Of a stretch of 64,000 nucleotides of DNA, positions 55,526 through 64,000 are shown one piece after another. The stretch is taken from NCBI GenBank assembly GCA_030427205.1, contig JAUHXC010000022.1, positions 101,090 through 165,089 on the forward strand, given 5' to 3'. Made by a program: the position numbers and the translations under genes. Below the pieces are notes generated by a model. The model saw only the letters and a program-made list of their open reading frames with translations. It was not told where the DNA came from and searched no databases. Source of the DNA: a bacterium. Lineage in GTDB: Bacteria; Myxococcota_A; Bradymonadia; UBA7976; UBA1532. Within the stretch, counting starts at the first letter, position 1, and each line of letters starts with the position of its first letter.

Positions 55526-56904
55526 GGGTCGTCGTCCTCGACCGCGGGGGCCGGCGCGATGCGGATCTCGGCGAGGCGCGCGGTGCGCCGCTCGACGACG
55601 GCGTCGAACGCCGCCCGATGGGCCGCCGCCACCGGCTTGCCGCGGGAGATCTTCAGCGTCGACGGGTCGATGTAACGCCCGTTGCGCTTCATGCCCAGGT
55701 GCAGGTGCGGGCCGGTGCTGCGCCCGGTGGTGCCCACATAGCCGATGACCTGCTTCTGCCGCACCCGCACGCCCTTCTTGATGCCGCGGGGGATGCGGCT
55801 GAGGTGGGCGTAGGCGGTCTGCAGACCGTTGCCGTGGTCGATGCGCACCAGCTTGCCGTTGGGGCCCTTCCACGCGGCCCAGGTGACCGTGCCCCCGGCC
55901 ATCGCCCAGACCGGCGTGCCGGTCGGCGCGGCGTAATCGACGCCCATGTGCTTCTTGGTGTAGCCCAGCACCGGGTGCTTGCGCATGCCGAAGCCGCTCG
56001 AGATGCGCGAGAACTTCAGCGGCGTCGCCAGGAAGGTCTTCTCGGCGCTCTGCCCGTCTTCGAGGTAGTAGTGCCCGTCGGCCTCGTCGGCCCCCTCGGG
56101 CACGAACCAGAACGTGCGGAACTCGCCGACCTGCCCGACGTACTCGGCGGCGAGGATGCGCCCGTAGCGGATGAACTCGCCGTCTTTGCTGATCTTCTCG
56201 ACGATGACCTTGAAGCGGTCGCCGGGGTGGGTGTTCTTGTAGAAGTCGATGTCCCAGGCGAAGACGTCGGTGATCAGCGCCACCAGCGCCGGGGTCTCGC
56301 CGGCCCGCTGCATGGCCCGATAGAGCGACGCGCGGATCTCGGCGCCCACCTCGGCCTCGGTCTCTTCGACCGGCACGTCGACCCGCTGCCCGGTGTAGCT
56401 GTCGTCCTCGCCGCGCACCACCTCGAAGACGTCCAGCGGCCCGTGCTCGAACTGAAACCCGGCGAGCTGGCCCGTCTTGCGGTCGAGCCGCACCGAGAAC
56501 GCGGCCCCGGGGCGGGCGTTGCGGAAGTCGTAGATCCCATCCAGCGCGGCGACGATGCGGTGCACCTGCCCGCCGCTGACCCCGTAGTTCTCGAGCGCCG
56601 CGCCGAGGGTCTGCCCCTTCTCGAGCACGCCGTCGTGCTCGACCCAGGGCACCGGCGGGCCGGGCATGCGCGGGGCGAGCTCGTCGAGCGGCGGGCGCTC
56701 GGGGCGCTCGGGCGCGGGCGCGGGCGGCGGGGTCACCGGATCGACCCGGGTGTGCAGCTGCGCGCCGTCGGGCGGCGGGGTGAGGTCGGACGATTCGTCG
56801 ACGAGCACCACCAGCCCGATGGCGGTGGCGAAGACCAGCGCGCCGGCGAGCAGGGTGCCGACGGGCAGGGGCTTTCGGGGCGGTCGGTCGCGCAGCGGCG
56901 GCAC
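55522..56904 (-). CDS. M23/LytM-family peptidoglycan endopeptidase
   Basis: 460 aa. One N-terminal membrane helix (LLAGALVFATAIGLVVLV), an OapA/LysM-like segment (EKGQTLGAALENYGVSGGQ), and the LytM domain SSGFGMRKHPVLGYTKKHMGVDYAAPTG ... GPHLHLGM with the zinc ligands His, Asp, and HxH. All zinc ligands are present. Function: cleaves peptide cross-links in the periplasm during growth or remodelling. Start GTG 56904 with GGAG 5 nt upstream. GTGA coupled to the downstream Ig-like membrane protein. Confidence 0.93.
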   Translation of the reverse strand: MPPLRDRPPRKPLPVGTLLAGALVFATAIGLVVLVDESSDLTPPPDGAQLHTRVDPVTPPPAPAPERPERPPLDELAPRMPGPPVPWVEHDGVLEKGQTLGAALENYGVSGGQVHRIVAALDGIYDFRNARPGAAFSVRLDRKTGQLAGFQFEHGPLDVFEVVRGEDDSYTGQRVDVPVEETEAEVGAEIRASLYRAMQRAGETPALVALITDVFAWDIDFYKNTHPGDRFKVIVEKISKDGEFIRYGRILAAEYVGQVGEFRTFWFVPEGADEADGHYYLEDGQSAEKTFLATPLKFSRISSGFGMRKHPVLGYTKKHMGVDYAAPTGTPVWAMAGGTVTWAAWKGPNGKLVRIDHGNGLQTAYAHLSRIPRGIKKGVRVRQKQVIGYVGTTGRSTGPHLHLGMKRNGRYIDPSTLKISRGKPVAAAHRAAFDAVVERRTARLAEIRIAPAPAVEDDDP

Positions 56905-57102
56905 GCGGGCTCCGGGGTCGGTGGACGATGCGGGCGTACTCTACAGGATGGCGATCGGCGATTCGACCGCCCTCGGGCGAGTCGGCTCCGGCGCGGTGTC
57001 CGGGCGGGGCCGTGGAAATCCGACGGGCGATCTGCCACAGCGCGCGCGCCGGGTGTCACAGGGCCAGAGCTTCACAGAGCCACACGAATTGGAGACGACC
57101 CC

Positions 57103-58401
57103 GTGCATCACCGCACTCGCGCCCCCATAGCCGCTGCGCTCCTGCTCGCATCGCTGATCGGCTGCGCCCCCGAGTCGGGCGACCACGCCGGCCCGTGGGC
57201 GACCGACCCATCACCCACATTCGAAGAGTTCGCCGCCACGGCCTACGTCGAGCCCGAGACGGGGCTCTACATCGTCGACGGCGACGTGCCGCTGGTGGGG
57301 GTCGAGGGGCTGCGGGCCTACTACGACGCCCGCTTCGGCACCTCGGGCGCCGAGCACGACGGGCACATCGGGACCGTCCATCACGCGCTGAGCGTACACA
57401 CCGTCAACGGCGCCGACGACGTCTGGGGCCCCGGCCTCGTCGAGCTGACGTACTGCGTGCACCGGGCCTTCGGCCAGCGGCATCGGGCCATGGTCGAGGC
57501 CATGCGGGCGGCCACCGCCGACTGGGATCACCGCGGGCGGGTGAGCTTCCGCTATGTGCCCGAGGAGGACCCGTACTGCGACCCGAGCAACGATCGGGTC
57601 GTCTTCAACGTGCAGCCGACCAGCGGCCAGCCGTACTACGCCCGGGCCTTCCTGCCGTCGACGCCGCGCGTATACCGCAACATCCTGGTCGACGAGCAGG
57701 CGTGGCACGCCCCGCCCTACACCATGACCGGCTTCATGCGCCACGAGCTGGGTCATGTGCTCGGCTTCCGCCACGAGCACGCCCGCCGGGCGGATCTGCC
57801 GTACCATTGCGCCCCCGAGCCGAACGATCACCGCCCGCTGACCGCCTACGATCCGGCGTCGGTCATGCACTACCCGTGGTGCCATGGTGCGGCGTCCGGC
57901 GACTTCACGCTGACGCTGTCCGACCGGGAGGGCATGGTCAGCGTCTACGGCGGCGAGGCCCGCTGCATCATCGGCGACTACGACGGCCACAACTGCTTCG
58001 TGGCCCAGGCGCCGGCGGGCACGGAGCCGTTCGTCTGGCAGAACGACCTGTACATCACGCCGTACGAGTACTGCAGCGTCGGTGTCTCCGACGGCATCAA
58101 CTGCCTCGTGCTCGAGGCTCAGCCGGGCACCGAGTCCTTCGTCTGGGGCATCGGCCTCTACACCACCCGCCCGGCGAACGGCGTTTGCCCGGTCGGCGAC
58201 TACGACGGCCACAACTGCTTCGTCTCCTACATCCCACCGGGCACCGAAGGCTTCGTCTGGAACGGCGGGCTCTACGTCACCCCCCGCCGCACGTGCCCCA
58301 TCGGCCTCGGCGACGGCCACAACTGCCTGGTCGCGCGGACCCCCGAGGGCATGGACGGCTTCGTCTGGGGCGGCGGGCTCTACACCACCCCCCATCACTG
58401 A
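57103..58401 (+). CDS. Lipoprotein zinc metalloprotease (astacin/matrixin-like) with four C-terminal repeats
   Basis: 432 aa. Lipobox LASLIGC. Catalytic zinc motif RHELGHVLGFRHEH (HExxHxxGxxHE) and Met-turn SVMHYPWC. Four C-terminal repeats of about 36 residues follow, each of the form C-x-x-G-x-x-D-G-x-N-C-x-V ... G-T-E-x-F-V-W ... L-Y-x-T. The pattern may be a binding module. GTG 57103 follows GGAG by 9 nt and gives a good signal peptide. Secreted or surface protease; substrates unknown. Confidence 0.88.
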   Translation: MHHRTRAPIAAALLLASLIGCAPESGDHAGPWATDPSPTFEEFAATAYVEPETGLYIVDGDVPLVGVEGLRAYYDARFGTSGAEHDGHIGTVHHALSVHTVNGADDVWGPGLVELTYCVHRAFGQRHRAMVEAMRAATADWDHRGRVSFRYVPEEDPYCDPSNDRVVFNVQPTSGQPYYARAFLPSTPRVYRNILVDEQAWHAPPYTMTGFMRHELGHVLGFRHEHARRADLPYHCAPEPNDHRPLTAYDPASVMHYPWCHGAASGDFTLTLSDREGMVSVYGGEARCIIGDYDGHNCFVAQAPAGTEPFVWQNDLYITPYEYCSVGVSDGINCLVLEAQPGTESFVWGIGLYTTRPANGVCPVGDYDGHNCFVSYIPPGTEGFVWNGGLYVTPRRTCPIGLGDGHNCLVARTPEGMDGFVWGGGLYTTPHH

Positions 58402-58536
58402 GGGCCGGTCGCGCCGTCGTGCTCGGTTGCGGTGGACCGGTCCCAGCGGTCGCTGGGCGGAGCCTTCGTATCAGGGGGCCGCTGACGCCGCGGGCTGCAG
58501 GTGACCGGGGCATCGTGGCGGTGGTAGCCTCGGCGC

Positions 58537-59820
58537 ATGCAGAGTGGCGCGGTGTTGATCGTGGACGCATACGGCGCCGGCGCATGGCTGGCCGACGCGC
58601 TGCATCGACGCGGCTGGCGATGCGCTCACGTGACGACCCCGGAGAGCCGCTACGTCGCGGCGATCGAGCATCGGACGGAAGCCTCGAGCGGGACGTTCGT
58701 CGCGGGCTTCGACCACAGCCCCGGCGACCTCGAGGCCGTCTTGCGGTGGGCTCGAGACCAGGGTGTGCTGCATGTGGTGCCCGGCAGCGAGCCGGGGGTC
58801 GAGCTCGCCGATCGCCTCGCAGAGCGGCTCGGCCTCCCCGGGAACGGCACCGCGCTGTCTGGCGCTCGACGGGACAAGGCGCTCATGAAGCGGGTGATGG
58901 AGCGGGCGGGGCTGCCGGCGCCGAGAACGCTCGCCGTGCGCGCCGTACAGGAGGCGGTCGCCTTCTGGCGGGACGTGCTCGATGAAGCCCCGGCGGTGGT
59001 GAAGCCGCTCCGCAGCGCCGGCTGCTGCGGCGTCACCTTCTGCGAGACCGAGGCCGATATCCGGGAGGCCTGCGGGCGTATCCTCGGTGTCCCCGATGTC
59101 TACGGACAGCCCGGCGACCTGGCGCTGGTGCAGCGCTTCGTCGAGGGGCGCCTCTTCGAGATCTGCACGGTGAGCGTGGGCGGCGTGCATGAGGTGGTCA
59201 TGGTCGTCGAGACCGTCAAGCACGGTACGGTCTATGACTTCATGCGCATGCTCCACCGCGATGAGCTCGACGGGGTCTCGCCCGCGGTTCGGGCCGGGCT
59301 GCGCGCCCTCGAAGCCTTCGGCGTGCGGGAAGGCGCCGCGCACGTGGAGATCCTCTGGGATGGGCGCAGCGAGCCCGTCTTCGTAGAGATCGGGGCCCGC
59401 CTGATCGGCGGGCTTCAGCCTCCTCTGTGCCGCGCCGTCCTGGGCACTTCACAGGTGGATCGGCTGGTCGACGCGATCTGCGAGCCCGAGGGGTTTCGCG
59501 CCGAACCGCGCCCGCGCGGCGGCTCTCTCTTCGGACGTACGGTCATGCTCCGCTCCGACTGCGCCGGTCTCGCCGGTGCATCTCTGGACGGCGTGCGCGC
59601 CTTCCTGGGTCGGCTGCCGACCACCCGGCGCGTGAGGCTGCACGTCGAAGAGGGGGAGCCGATCGAGGTGACCCACAACCTCGACAGCTCTCCCGGCGTC
59701 GTGGACCTCGTGGGCTCCAGCCGCGCCGACGTCGCGCGCGACCACGCTGCGATCCGCGCCCACGAGCACGGGGGCGCGTGGCGGCGCGCGCTGTCGTCCG
59801 GCGCCTCGGGGCTGGGGTAG
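58537..59820 (+). CDS. ATP-grasp ligase-like enzyme
   Basis: 427 aa. An N-terminal nucleotide-binding half (AVLIVDAYGAGAWLADALHRRGW) precedes an ATP-grasp fold: KALMKRVMERAGLPAPRT, AVVKPLRSAGCCGVTFCETEADI, EGRLFEICTVSVGG and the Mg-binding FVEIGARLIGG. A C-terminal beta domain contains VTHNLDSSPGVVDLV. ATP-grasp enzymes of this size join an acid and an amine, e.g. L-amino-acid ligases. Acceptor and donor are not identifiable. No Shine-Dalgarno match is strong. Neighbours give no pathway context. Confidence 0.8.
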   Translation: MQSGAVLIVDAYGAGAWLADALHRRGWRCAHVTTPESRYVAAIEHRTEASSGTFVAGFDHSPGDLEAVLRWARDQGVLHVVPGSEPGVELADRLAERLGLPGNGTALSGARRDKALMKRVMERAGLPAPRTLAVRAVQEAVAFWRDVLDEAPAVVKPLRSAGCCGVTFCETEADIREACGRILGVPDVYGQPGDLALVQRFVEGRLFEICTVSVGGVHEVVMVVETVKHGTVYDFMRMLHRDELDGVSPAVRAGLRALEAFGVREGAAHVEILWDGRSEPVFVEIGARLIGGLQPPLCRAVLGTSQVDRLVDAICEPEGFRAEPRPRGGSLFGRTVMLRSDCAGLAGASLDGVRAFLGRLPTTRRVRLHVEEGEPIEVTHNLDSSPGVVDLVGSSRADVARDHAAIRAHEHGGAWRRALSSGASGLG

Positions 59821-60089
59821 GCGTCCGCGTCGTGCTCGTGGTCGCCGGAGCGGCTGCGCGTCGGCCACGAAGACCCGCAGCGGGTGGAGGCCATGCGAAG
59901 CAGGCCGGGTGCCGGGCACATGTTGCAGCCAGGCAATGAACGAGTGAGAACCGCAGAAGACATCACCTGCAGGCGGGCCAGCACCGCGTCTTGCCCAAGA
60001 GTAATGCTGCTGTAACCCTTTCCGGCAGTTGCAGGGACCTCGAATACGCTATATTCGGCCCAATACATTCGGGTTCGAGGGTGGCCTAG
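59821..60089 (+). promoter_or_regulatory. Intergenic region with a dyad before the DUF4157 gene
   Basis: No gene is seen here. CGAATA-CGCTA-TATTCG (60041-60057) is a 6+5+6 dyad, and a second TTCGG-type half follows at 60068-60072. TATATT overlies the dyad; a TTGCAG 15 bp upstream is a possible but short-spaced -35. Likely the promoter and operator of the DUF4157 gene. Confidence 0.35.
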
Positions 60090-62339
60090 ATGGCAGGCGA
60101 GCATAGCTTCACCGGCGCACGAGACACGATGCAGGCCGTCGTCGAGAGCGCGCCGTCGACTCACTCGGACGAGCTGGTCCAGGCCCAGGCATCGCACCGC
60201 AGCCGGGTCGGGCAGGCCGATGACATCCGCAGCGCCACGGCTGCTGTACAGCGGGCCGGCAGCGCTGAAGAAGACACCCACTCGGTTCACGCGGCAGCAA
60301 GGCACGGCGTCTCCGGCAGCGGCGGCGCGCTGCCCCATCTGGAGGTCGTCCAGCGTTCGTTCGGACCCCACGACATCAGCGGGGTTCAGGCCCATGTCGG
60401 CGGCAAGGCCGCCGAGGCCAGCACCGCGATGGGCGCGCAAGCCTACGCCACCGGCAACGACGTCGCCTTCAGGCAGTCCCCCGACCTGCACACCACCGCC
60501 CACGAAGCGGCGCACGTCGTGCAGCAGAGGGGCGAAGTGAGCCTCAAGGGCGGCGTCGGCCAGGTGGGCGACCCCTACGAACGCCACGCGGACGCCGTCG
60601 CCGACCGGGTCGTGCAGGGTGAGAGCGCCGTCGACCTGCTCGATCAGATGGCCGGAGGGGGCGGGCGCGCGGCGGTGCAGATGATTGGACCGAACGACGC
60701 GGACGCCGGGCCCGCCGCGCTCGATAGCGACGCCGATGAGCAGACCTGTCGAGGCGAAGCCACGTGGCCGGAGACCGGCAACCTGATCGGCAACCCACCA
60801 GTCAGGGACCGGCTCTGCCCCCCGTCGACCGACGTCATCGAAGACGAGACGATCTACCAGGAGCGACGCGCGGCGGCCGAGACCAGCTTGGCGACGCAGA
60901 CCACGCGGGCCGACGCATGGCTCGACCGCGAAGGAAACGTGACTGACAATCGCTACTGGTTTGCCCGGGTTTACCAATACGTCACCGAAGGCGAACTGCG
61001 CGAGGCCGCGGCACGCACCTTCTACTACCCCAGCTACGTCCTGCAGTGCGTGCGGTACTTCGAGAAGATCTACAGTGACAATGTGGAGATCGCCGACAAT
61101 CATGGCACGGTCGAGGATCATTGGCAGGTGGCCTTCGACGAATGCAAACGGACCCAAGGGCTGACGTGGGACGACGTGCTCGCCGCGGGTGGAGCGGTCA
61201 TCGGCGGTGGCGCAGCCGGGGCCGCCAGCGGCGCTGCGATCGGCGGGGGGGTGGGCTCATTCGCCGGCGGGGTTGGCGCGGTGCCGGGCGCCGTCGTCGG
61301 GGCCAAGGTTGGGGGGGTCAGCGGCGCGATCGCGGGGGTGATCGCCGCCCCGGCCGCCGCCGAAGTCTATGGCGCCGTGCAGTCGCTGGTGGCTTCGATG
61401 TTGGCCCACATCCGATTCGATCTACCCCGCGCCGAGGCGTGGGTGTTCGAGAGCCACTACGCCGGTCAGGGTGAAGCGGCGATCGAGCACTTTCAGCCCG
61501 ACTTCAACTCCATGACGGGGATCTTCGAACAGGCCGCCGCCCAGATGAACACCGAGATCGCCGAGCGCAGCGGGTTGCCCGTCGATCAGATGCCGCAGCT
61601 GCTGCAGGATCTCGCCATGACGTTGTGGTTCGAGGCCAACATGGCGACGGAGCGCGCCGACACGTGGGATCGGGCCGAGAGCCTCGTCGAAGAAGGGCTC
61701 GCTGGCGACGACCCCTACACCGACACCGGCAGCCGGCTCATGGGCAACGTCACCCGCAGCACCCGGCCTGCGGGCCTCGACCGGCTCTCGGAGCGAGCGC
61801 TGCGTCCGACGATGGGCGACCCGGCAGACGCCATCGACGACAACGACGCTCGCGAGACGTCGAAGGCGAGCGACCTCGCGACCCGCCGGACGAGCGAGCG
61901 GGTCAACCTCATCCGGGCGATGCTCGCCGGGTCGACAGGCGACGATGACGAAGCCTCGATCCTGCAGGTCATCGAGGCGTCGCGCACCGCCGGCGATCTC
62001 GTGACCGTCATCGACGGCGCCAACGCGTGGGATCTGGCCTACGCGACCGATGGTGACGAGTTCGACAGCCTTCGCGAGGTGCTGCGGGCCTCGTATTATC
62101 CATACACAAGCCAGAGCATGGCGTTTACATTGCTTCAACGCTGCCGGCATGGTGAGACAGCCGAGTGGGAGGAGGAGATGATCGCCGACCTCCTGACCGA
62201 CCGACACGACGGGCACGCACTCGTCGAGATGGTCGGGGCGGCGGAGAGCGGCGGCGGCTTCGAGGAAGGCTACGATGCGATCAGCAGCGACGTGGACCTG
62301 GGCGACCAGAACCGGATCGATACTCACTTCGGGCGATAG
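60090..62339 (+). CDS. DUF4157 (eCIS-core) protein with HEAAH motif and glycine-zipper segment
   Basis: 749 aa. A disordered N-terminal 80 residues lead to the DUF4157 pattern: FGPHDISGVQAHVGGKAAEA, QAYATGNDVAF, TTAHEAAHVVQQRGEVSL (HExxH at about 138-142) and the DPYERHADAVADRVV third-ligand segment. Residues about 366-430 are a glycine/alanine zipper (IGGGAAGAASGAAIGG) long enough to insert in membranes. The rest is helical. Family knowledge: DUF4157 proteins are linked to extracellular contractile injection systems as cargo or toxin, often with a cleaved N-terminal part. No eCIS structural gene is in this window. Toxicity is inferred. Confidence 0.85.
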   Translation: MAGEHSFTGARDTMQAVVESAPSTHSDELVQAQASHRSRVGQADDIRSATAAVQRAGSAEEDTHSVHAAARHGVSGSGGALPHLEVVQRSFGPHDISGVQAHVGGKAAEASTAMGAQAYATGNDVAFRQSPDLHTTAHEAAHVVQQRGEVSLKGGVGQVGDPYERHADAVADRVVQGESAVDLLDQMAGGGGRAAVQMIGPNDADAGPAALDSDADEQTCRGEATWPETGNLIGNPPVRDRLCPPSTDVIEDETIYQERRAAAETSLATQTTRADAWLDREGNVTDNRYWFARVYQYVTEGELREAAARTFYYPSYVLQCVRYFEKIYSDNVEIADNHGTVEDHWQVAFDECKRTQGLTWDDVLAAGGAVIGGGAAGAASGAAIGGGVGSFAGGVGAVPGAVVGAKVGGVSGAIAGVIAAPAAAEVYGAVQSLVASMLAHIRFDLPRAEAWVFESHYAGQGEAAIEHFQPDFNSMTGIFEQAAAQMNTEIAERSGLPVDQMPQLLQDLAMTLWFEANMATERADTWDRAESLVEEGLAGDDPYTDTGSRLMGNVTRSTRPAGLDRLSERALRPTMGDPADAIDDNDARETSKASDLATRRTSERVNLIRAMLAGSTGDDDEASILQVIEASRTAGDLVTVIDGANAWDLAYATDGDEFDSLREVLRASYYPYTSQSMAFTLLQRCRHGETAEWEEEMIADLLTDRHDGHALVEMVGAAESGGGFEEGYDAISSDVDLGDQNRIDTHFGR

Positions 62340-63270
62340 ACGATGCATATGCTGGCTCACGCTGGTCACCCTGATGCTCGCGGTGGGCTGCGACCGGCCC
62401 TGCTCAACCCCGGGGAGCGAGTCGGCGGTGAGTGAGCGAGTGGAGACGTTGCTCGAATCACAGGCGGGCCTGCTCAAGAGCGGCGTCCTGCGCATCGGGC
62501 TCGCCCGGCTCGAAGACGAGGAGCTCGAGGCCATCCTGGCAGCTCCACAGGTCGGGCCGTTGACCGAGGCGCACTTCACCGACAACCGGCTCAGCGGCGC
62601 GGCGATCGACATCCTGATTCGATCGCCGAAGACCACCGACCTCAAGCGCCTGACCATCGCGGAGAAGGGCGTGGGCGATCGGGGCATCACCCGGCTGCTG
62701 AGTGCCGCACGGTTCGCCGGACTCCACACCCTCGACCTCTCCAATACCAGCGCCGATCCTGGGACCTACGCCCGCATCGATCCCACCCGAATGACTCAGC
62801 TCGACACCCTGAGGCTGATTGGGACGCGACTCGACGGCCGTATCGTCGAACCTCTGGTGGGGCTGGCGGCCCTGCGGGTGCTCGAGCTGGGCCACACCGG
62901 GCTCGACGCGCCAGCGGCCCGAGCGCTGATGTCGAGGGCAGGCGCCGAGTCGCTGGGCCTCGGCAGCAACCAACTCGGGCCAGGGGCGCTCGTCGGGCTG
63001 GAGCGTTTCGCGCCGAGGCTCCAGTCGCTGGATCTGCAACGCAATATGCTGACGACGGCCGACGTGGTGCACCTCGCTGGCATGTCGAGTGTGCCTCGGG
63101 CGCTCGATCTGGGCCACACGACCGCCGGCGCGGTCGGGCTCGCCGCCCTGACTCGTGCGCCGTGGCTGGGCAACGCCGAGGCGCTGGTCGTGATCGATAC
63201 CTCGGCGTCGGCCGAGGCCAGGGCGGCGCTGCGGGCGGCATGGGGTGCTCGCAGCGGGCTGACACTCTGA
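62275..63270 (+). CDS. Leucine-rich-repeat lipoprotein overlapping the DUF4157 gene
   Basis: 331 aa. The only in-frame start before the signal peptide is ATG 62275, 65 bases inside the DUF4157 gene, with GGAAGG 5 nt upstream. The signal ends in LMLAVGC. LRRs of the RNase-inhibitor type follow (LHTLDLSNTSADPG, LDTLRLIGTRLDG, LRVLELGHTGLDAPAARAL, LQSLDLQRNMLTTADV). The overlap implies co-translation with the DUF4157 protein. An immunity or targeting partner role is inferred from position only. Confidence 0.78.
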   Translation: MRSAATWTWATRTGSILTSGDRRCICWLTLVTLMLAVGCDRPCSTPGSESAVSERVETLLESQAGLLKSGVLRIGLARLEDEELEAILAAPQVGPLTEAHFTDNRLSGAAIDILIRSPKTTDLKRLTIAEKGVGDRGITRLLSAARFAGLHTLDLSNTSADPGTYARIDPTRMTQLDTLRLIGTRLDGRIVEPLVGLAALRVLELGHTGLDAPAARALMSRAGAESLGLGSNQLGPGALVGLERFAPRLQSLDLQRNMLTTADVVHLAGMSSVPRALDLGHTTAGAVGLAALTRAPWLGNAEALVVIDTSASAEARAALRAAWGARSGLTL

Positions 63271-63463
63271 CGCCGACCCGGGCGCCGCCGGGCACACCCC
63301 TGCGCGCTCCCGCACATGCCAGCGCGGCCCCACTGCTTTGGTGCCGGGCATATGATGCTCGCCCGAGCCCCATGTGGCGCGCACCGGCTCGTTCCGGTTC
63401 GACCGCGAGCAGTATCGTTGGGTGCCTCTCTCCCGCTGATACCGGTCGGTCGGCGAACGATGC

Positions 63464-63650
63464 GCGATGGCCTCGCGACCCGCTGTCGTGGCCGCGCGAC
63501 CATGGCGCATGCCCCGCACGGGCACATGGGTGACCTGCGGATCGTGGTGCATGCCCCGCACGGACACCTGGGTGACCTGCGGACCATGGCCGATGGCCTG
63601 TCGAACCACGTCGGTGGTCCGCGGACCATGGCGCATGCCCTCGCGACCCC
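63464..63650. repeat. 42-bp tandem repeat, about 4.5 units
   Basis: Copies begin at 63464, 63506, 63548, 63590 and 63632 (partial). The middle pair is nearly identical (CGCATGCCCCGCACGGGCAC opens one); the outer copies diverge. Each ends in a variant of GACCATGG. The unit is a multiple of three, so frames stay open on both strands. It is not CRISPR: there are no spacers between copies. Confidence 0.75.
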
Positions 63651-63854
63651 CGGCGTATCGATCGGCGGCGCACCTTTCTGGATTCAAAGCGGTTTCGGCT
63701 CGGGATAGGGCGCGAGCCCGCCGTCGTGGCCCCGGTGCGGAGGGCGGACCCGTCGTCGCGAAGTCCGTGAGCCGTGGCGCGACGTATCGTACGCGGGCGC
63801 CTCGGTGGGCGACCGTGCGATCGTCGCGAACTGCACGTCGCCCAACGGTACATC

Positions 63855-63878
63855 ACTTCGACGCGAGGACAATATAAT
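63855..63878 (+). promoter_or_regulatory. Consensus -10 box near the window end
   Basis: TATAAT at 63873-63878 is exact and rare in this GC-rich DNA. The -35 region (about 63849-63855) has only TACATC-like matches. If active, it would transcribe rightward toward 63944. Confidence 0.35.
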
Positions 63879-63943
63879 GGGTGCATATCCCGATCTACAT
63901 CTGATCGAGCCGCGTAGTTTCGCGCCTTTGCGCCCCTGACAAG

Positions 63944-64000
63944 ATGGAAGAGGAGGCCGTACCCCTCGGTTATTCGGAGTGCTTGAACCAAAACGCCGAA
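63944..64000 (+). CDS. Possible start of a gene cut by the window end
   Basis: An ATG at 63944 opens a frame (MEEEAVPLGYSECLNQNAE) that is still open at the window edge. It lies 66 bases after the TATAAT box. There is no ribosome site. Nineteen codons are too few to be certain. Confidence 0.25.
   Translation, partial: MEEEAVPLGYSECLNQNAE

Larger units (their letters stand above)
63271..63943. other. Right-end intergenic region
   Basis: Apart from the tandem repeat (63464-63650) and a TATAAT box (63873-63878), I see no convincing gene. Open frames crossing the repeat on both strands owe their length to its 42-bp (14-codon) period. GC is lower than the left part of the window. Confidence 0.5.

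Noticed and set aside
63464..63650. CRISPR array
   Set aside because: Copies are contiguous with no spacers and diverge gradually.
63316..63708. A 130-residue protein across the 42-bp repeat
   Set aside because: No ribosome site; length comes from the repeat being a multiple of three; other frames are equally open.

Overview
The window is very GC-rich DNA (sampled lines mostly 70-80% G+C) packed with lipoproteins, Cys/Asp-rich 'MopE-like' repeat proteins, sigma-54 enhancer-binding proteins, a Ser/Thr kinase, DksA/TraR zinc-finger proteins and an outer-membrane FadL-type porin. This points to a Gram-negative, deltaproteobacterial-type predator or saprophyte, Myxococcota or Bradymonadota-like. 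That placement is inferred from gene content; no rRNA or tRNA gene was seen. There is no phage, IS, integrase or CRISPR array, so the window looks mostly chromosomal. One lower-GC gene (49510-53772) and the lower-GC right end (about 60000-64000) stand out.

Layout. 1-7.7 kb: truncated NtrC-type regulator, CysJ-like diflavin reductase, zinc-ribbon/thioredoxin-like membrane protein, ZIP-like transporter, a CHAT-like/Clp-N/FHA fusion protein, a structured 5' region and a dksA-like gene. 7.7-14.7 kb: two paralogous alpha/beta hydrolases coupled to a DUF368 membrane protein; then a regulatory unit in which a NorR-like sigma-54 activator faces an AhpD-like gene plus an ECF sigma factor, with three palindromic sites and a GG-N10-GC promoter between them; then a second DksA/TraR protein. 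14.7-32.3 kb: EamA exporter, FadL porin, lipoproteins, pyroglutamyl peptidase, LysR regulator, two large Cys/Asp-rich surface lipoproteins, uracil-DNA glycosylase, a lipoamide-dehydrogenase-like flavoprotein, a nucleotidyltransferase/CDP-alcohol phosphotransferase fusion, an XRE regulator and a DUF2914 protein.

32.3-40.4 kb: a tightly coupled six-gene minus-strand operon, BlaI-type repressor, M56 peptidase, CzcC, CzcB (with a duplicated Cys/His repeat domain), CzcA and TlpA-like thioredoxin, behind a promoter carrying two 19-bp dyad operators. This is a heavy-metal efflux system apparently wired to a beta-lactamase-style proteolytic regulator.

40.4-59.8 kb: lipoproteins, Ser/Thr kinase, a GH5-like protein that seems to lack catalytic acids, an acyltransferase-like protein coupled to an arginine:X amidinotransferase, an esterase lipoprotein, a 1420-residue STAND NTPase of lower GC, an M23 peptidase operon, an astacin/matrixin-like secreted protease with four C-terminal repeats, and an ATP-grasp enzyme. 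59.8-64 kb: a DUF4157 (eCIS-core) protein with an HEAAH motif and a glycine-zipper membrane segment, overlapping an LRR lipoprotein, followed by a 42-bp tandem repeat and the start of an unidentified region.

Best candidates for new biology: the BlaI/M56-controlled RND operon with the Cys-repeat adaptor; the DUF4157/LRR-lipoprotein pair; the isolated STAND NTPase; the pseudo-CHAT/Clp-N/FHA protein; and the sigma-54 to ECF sigma cascade.
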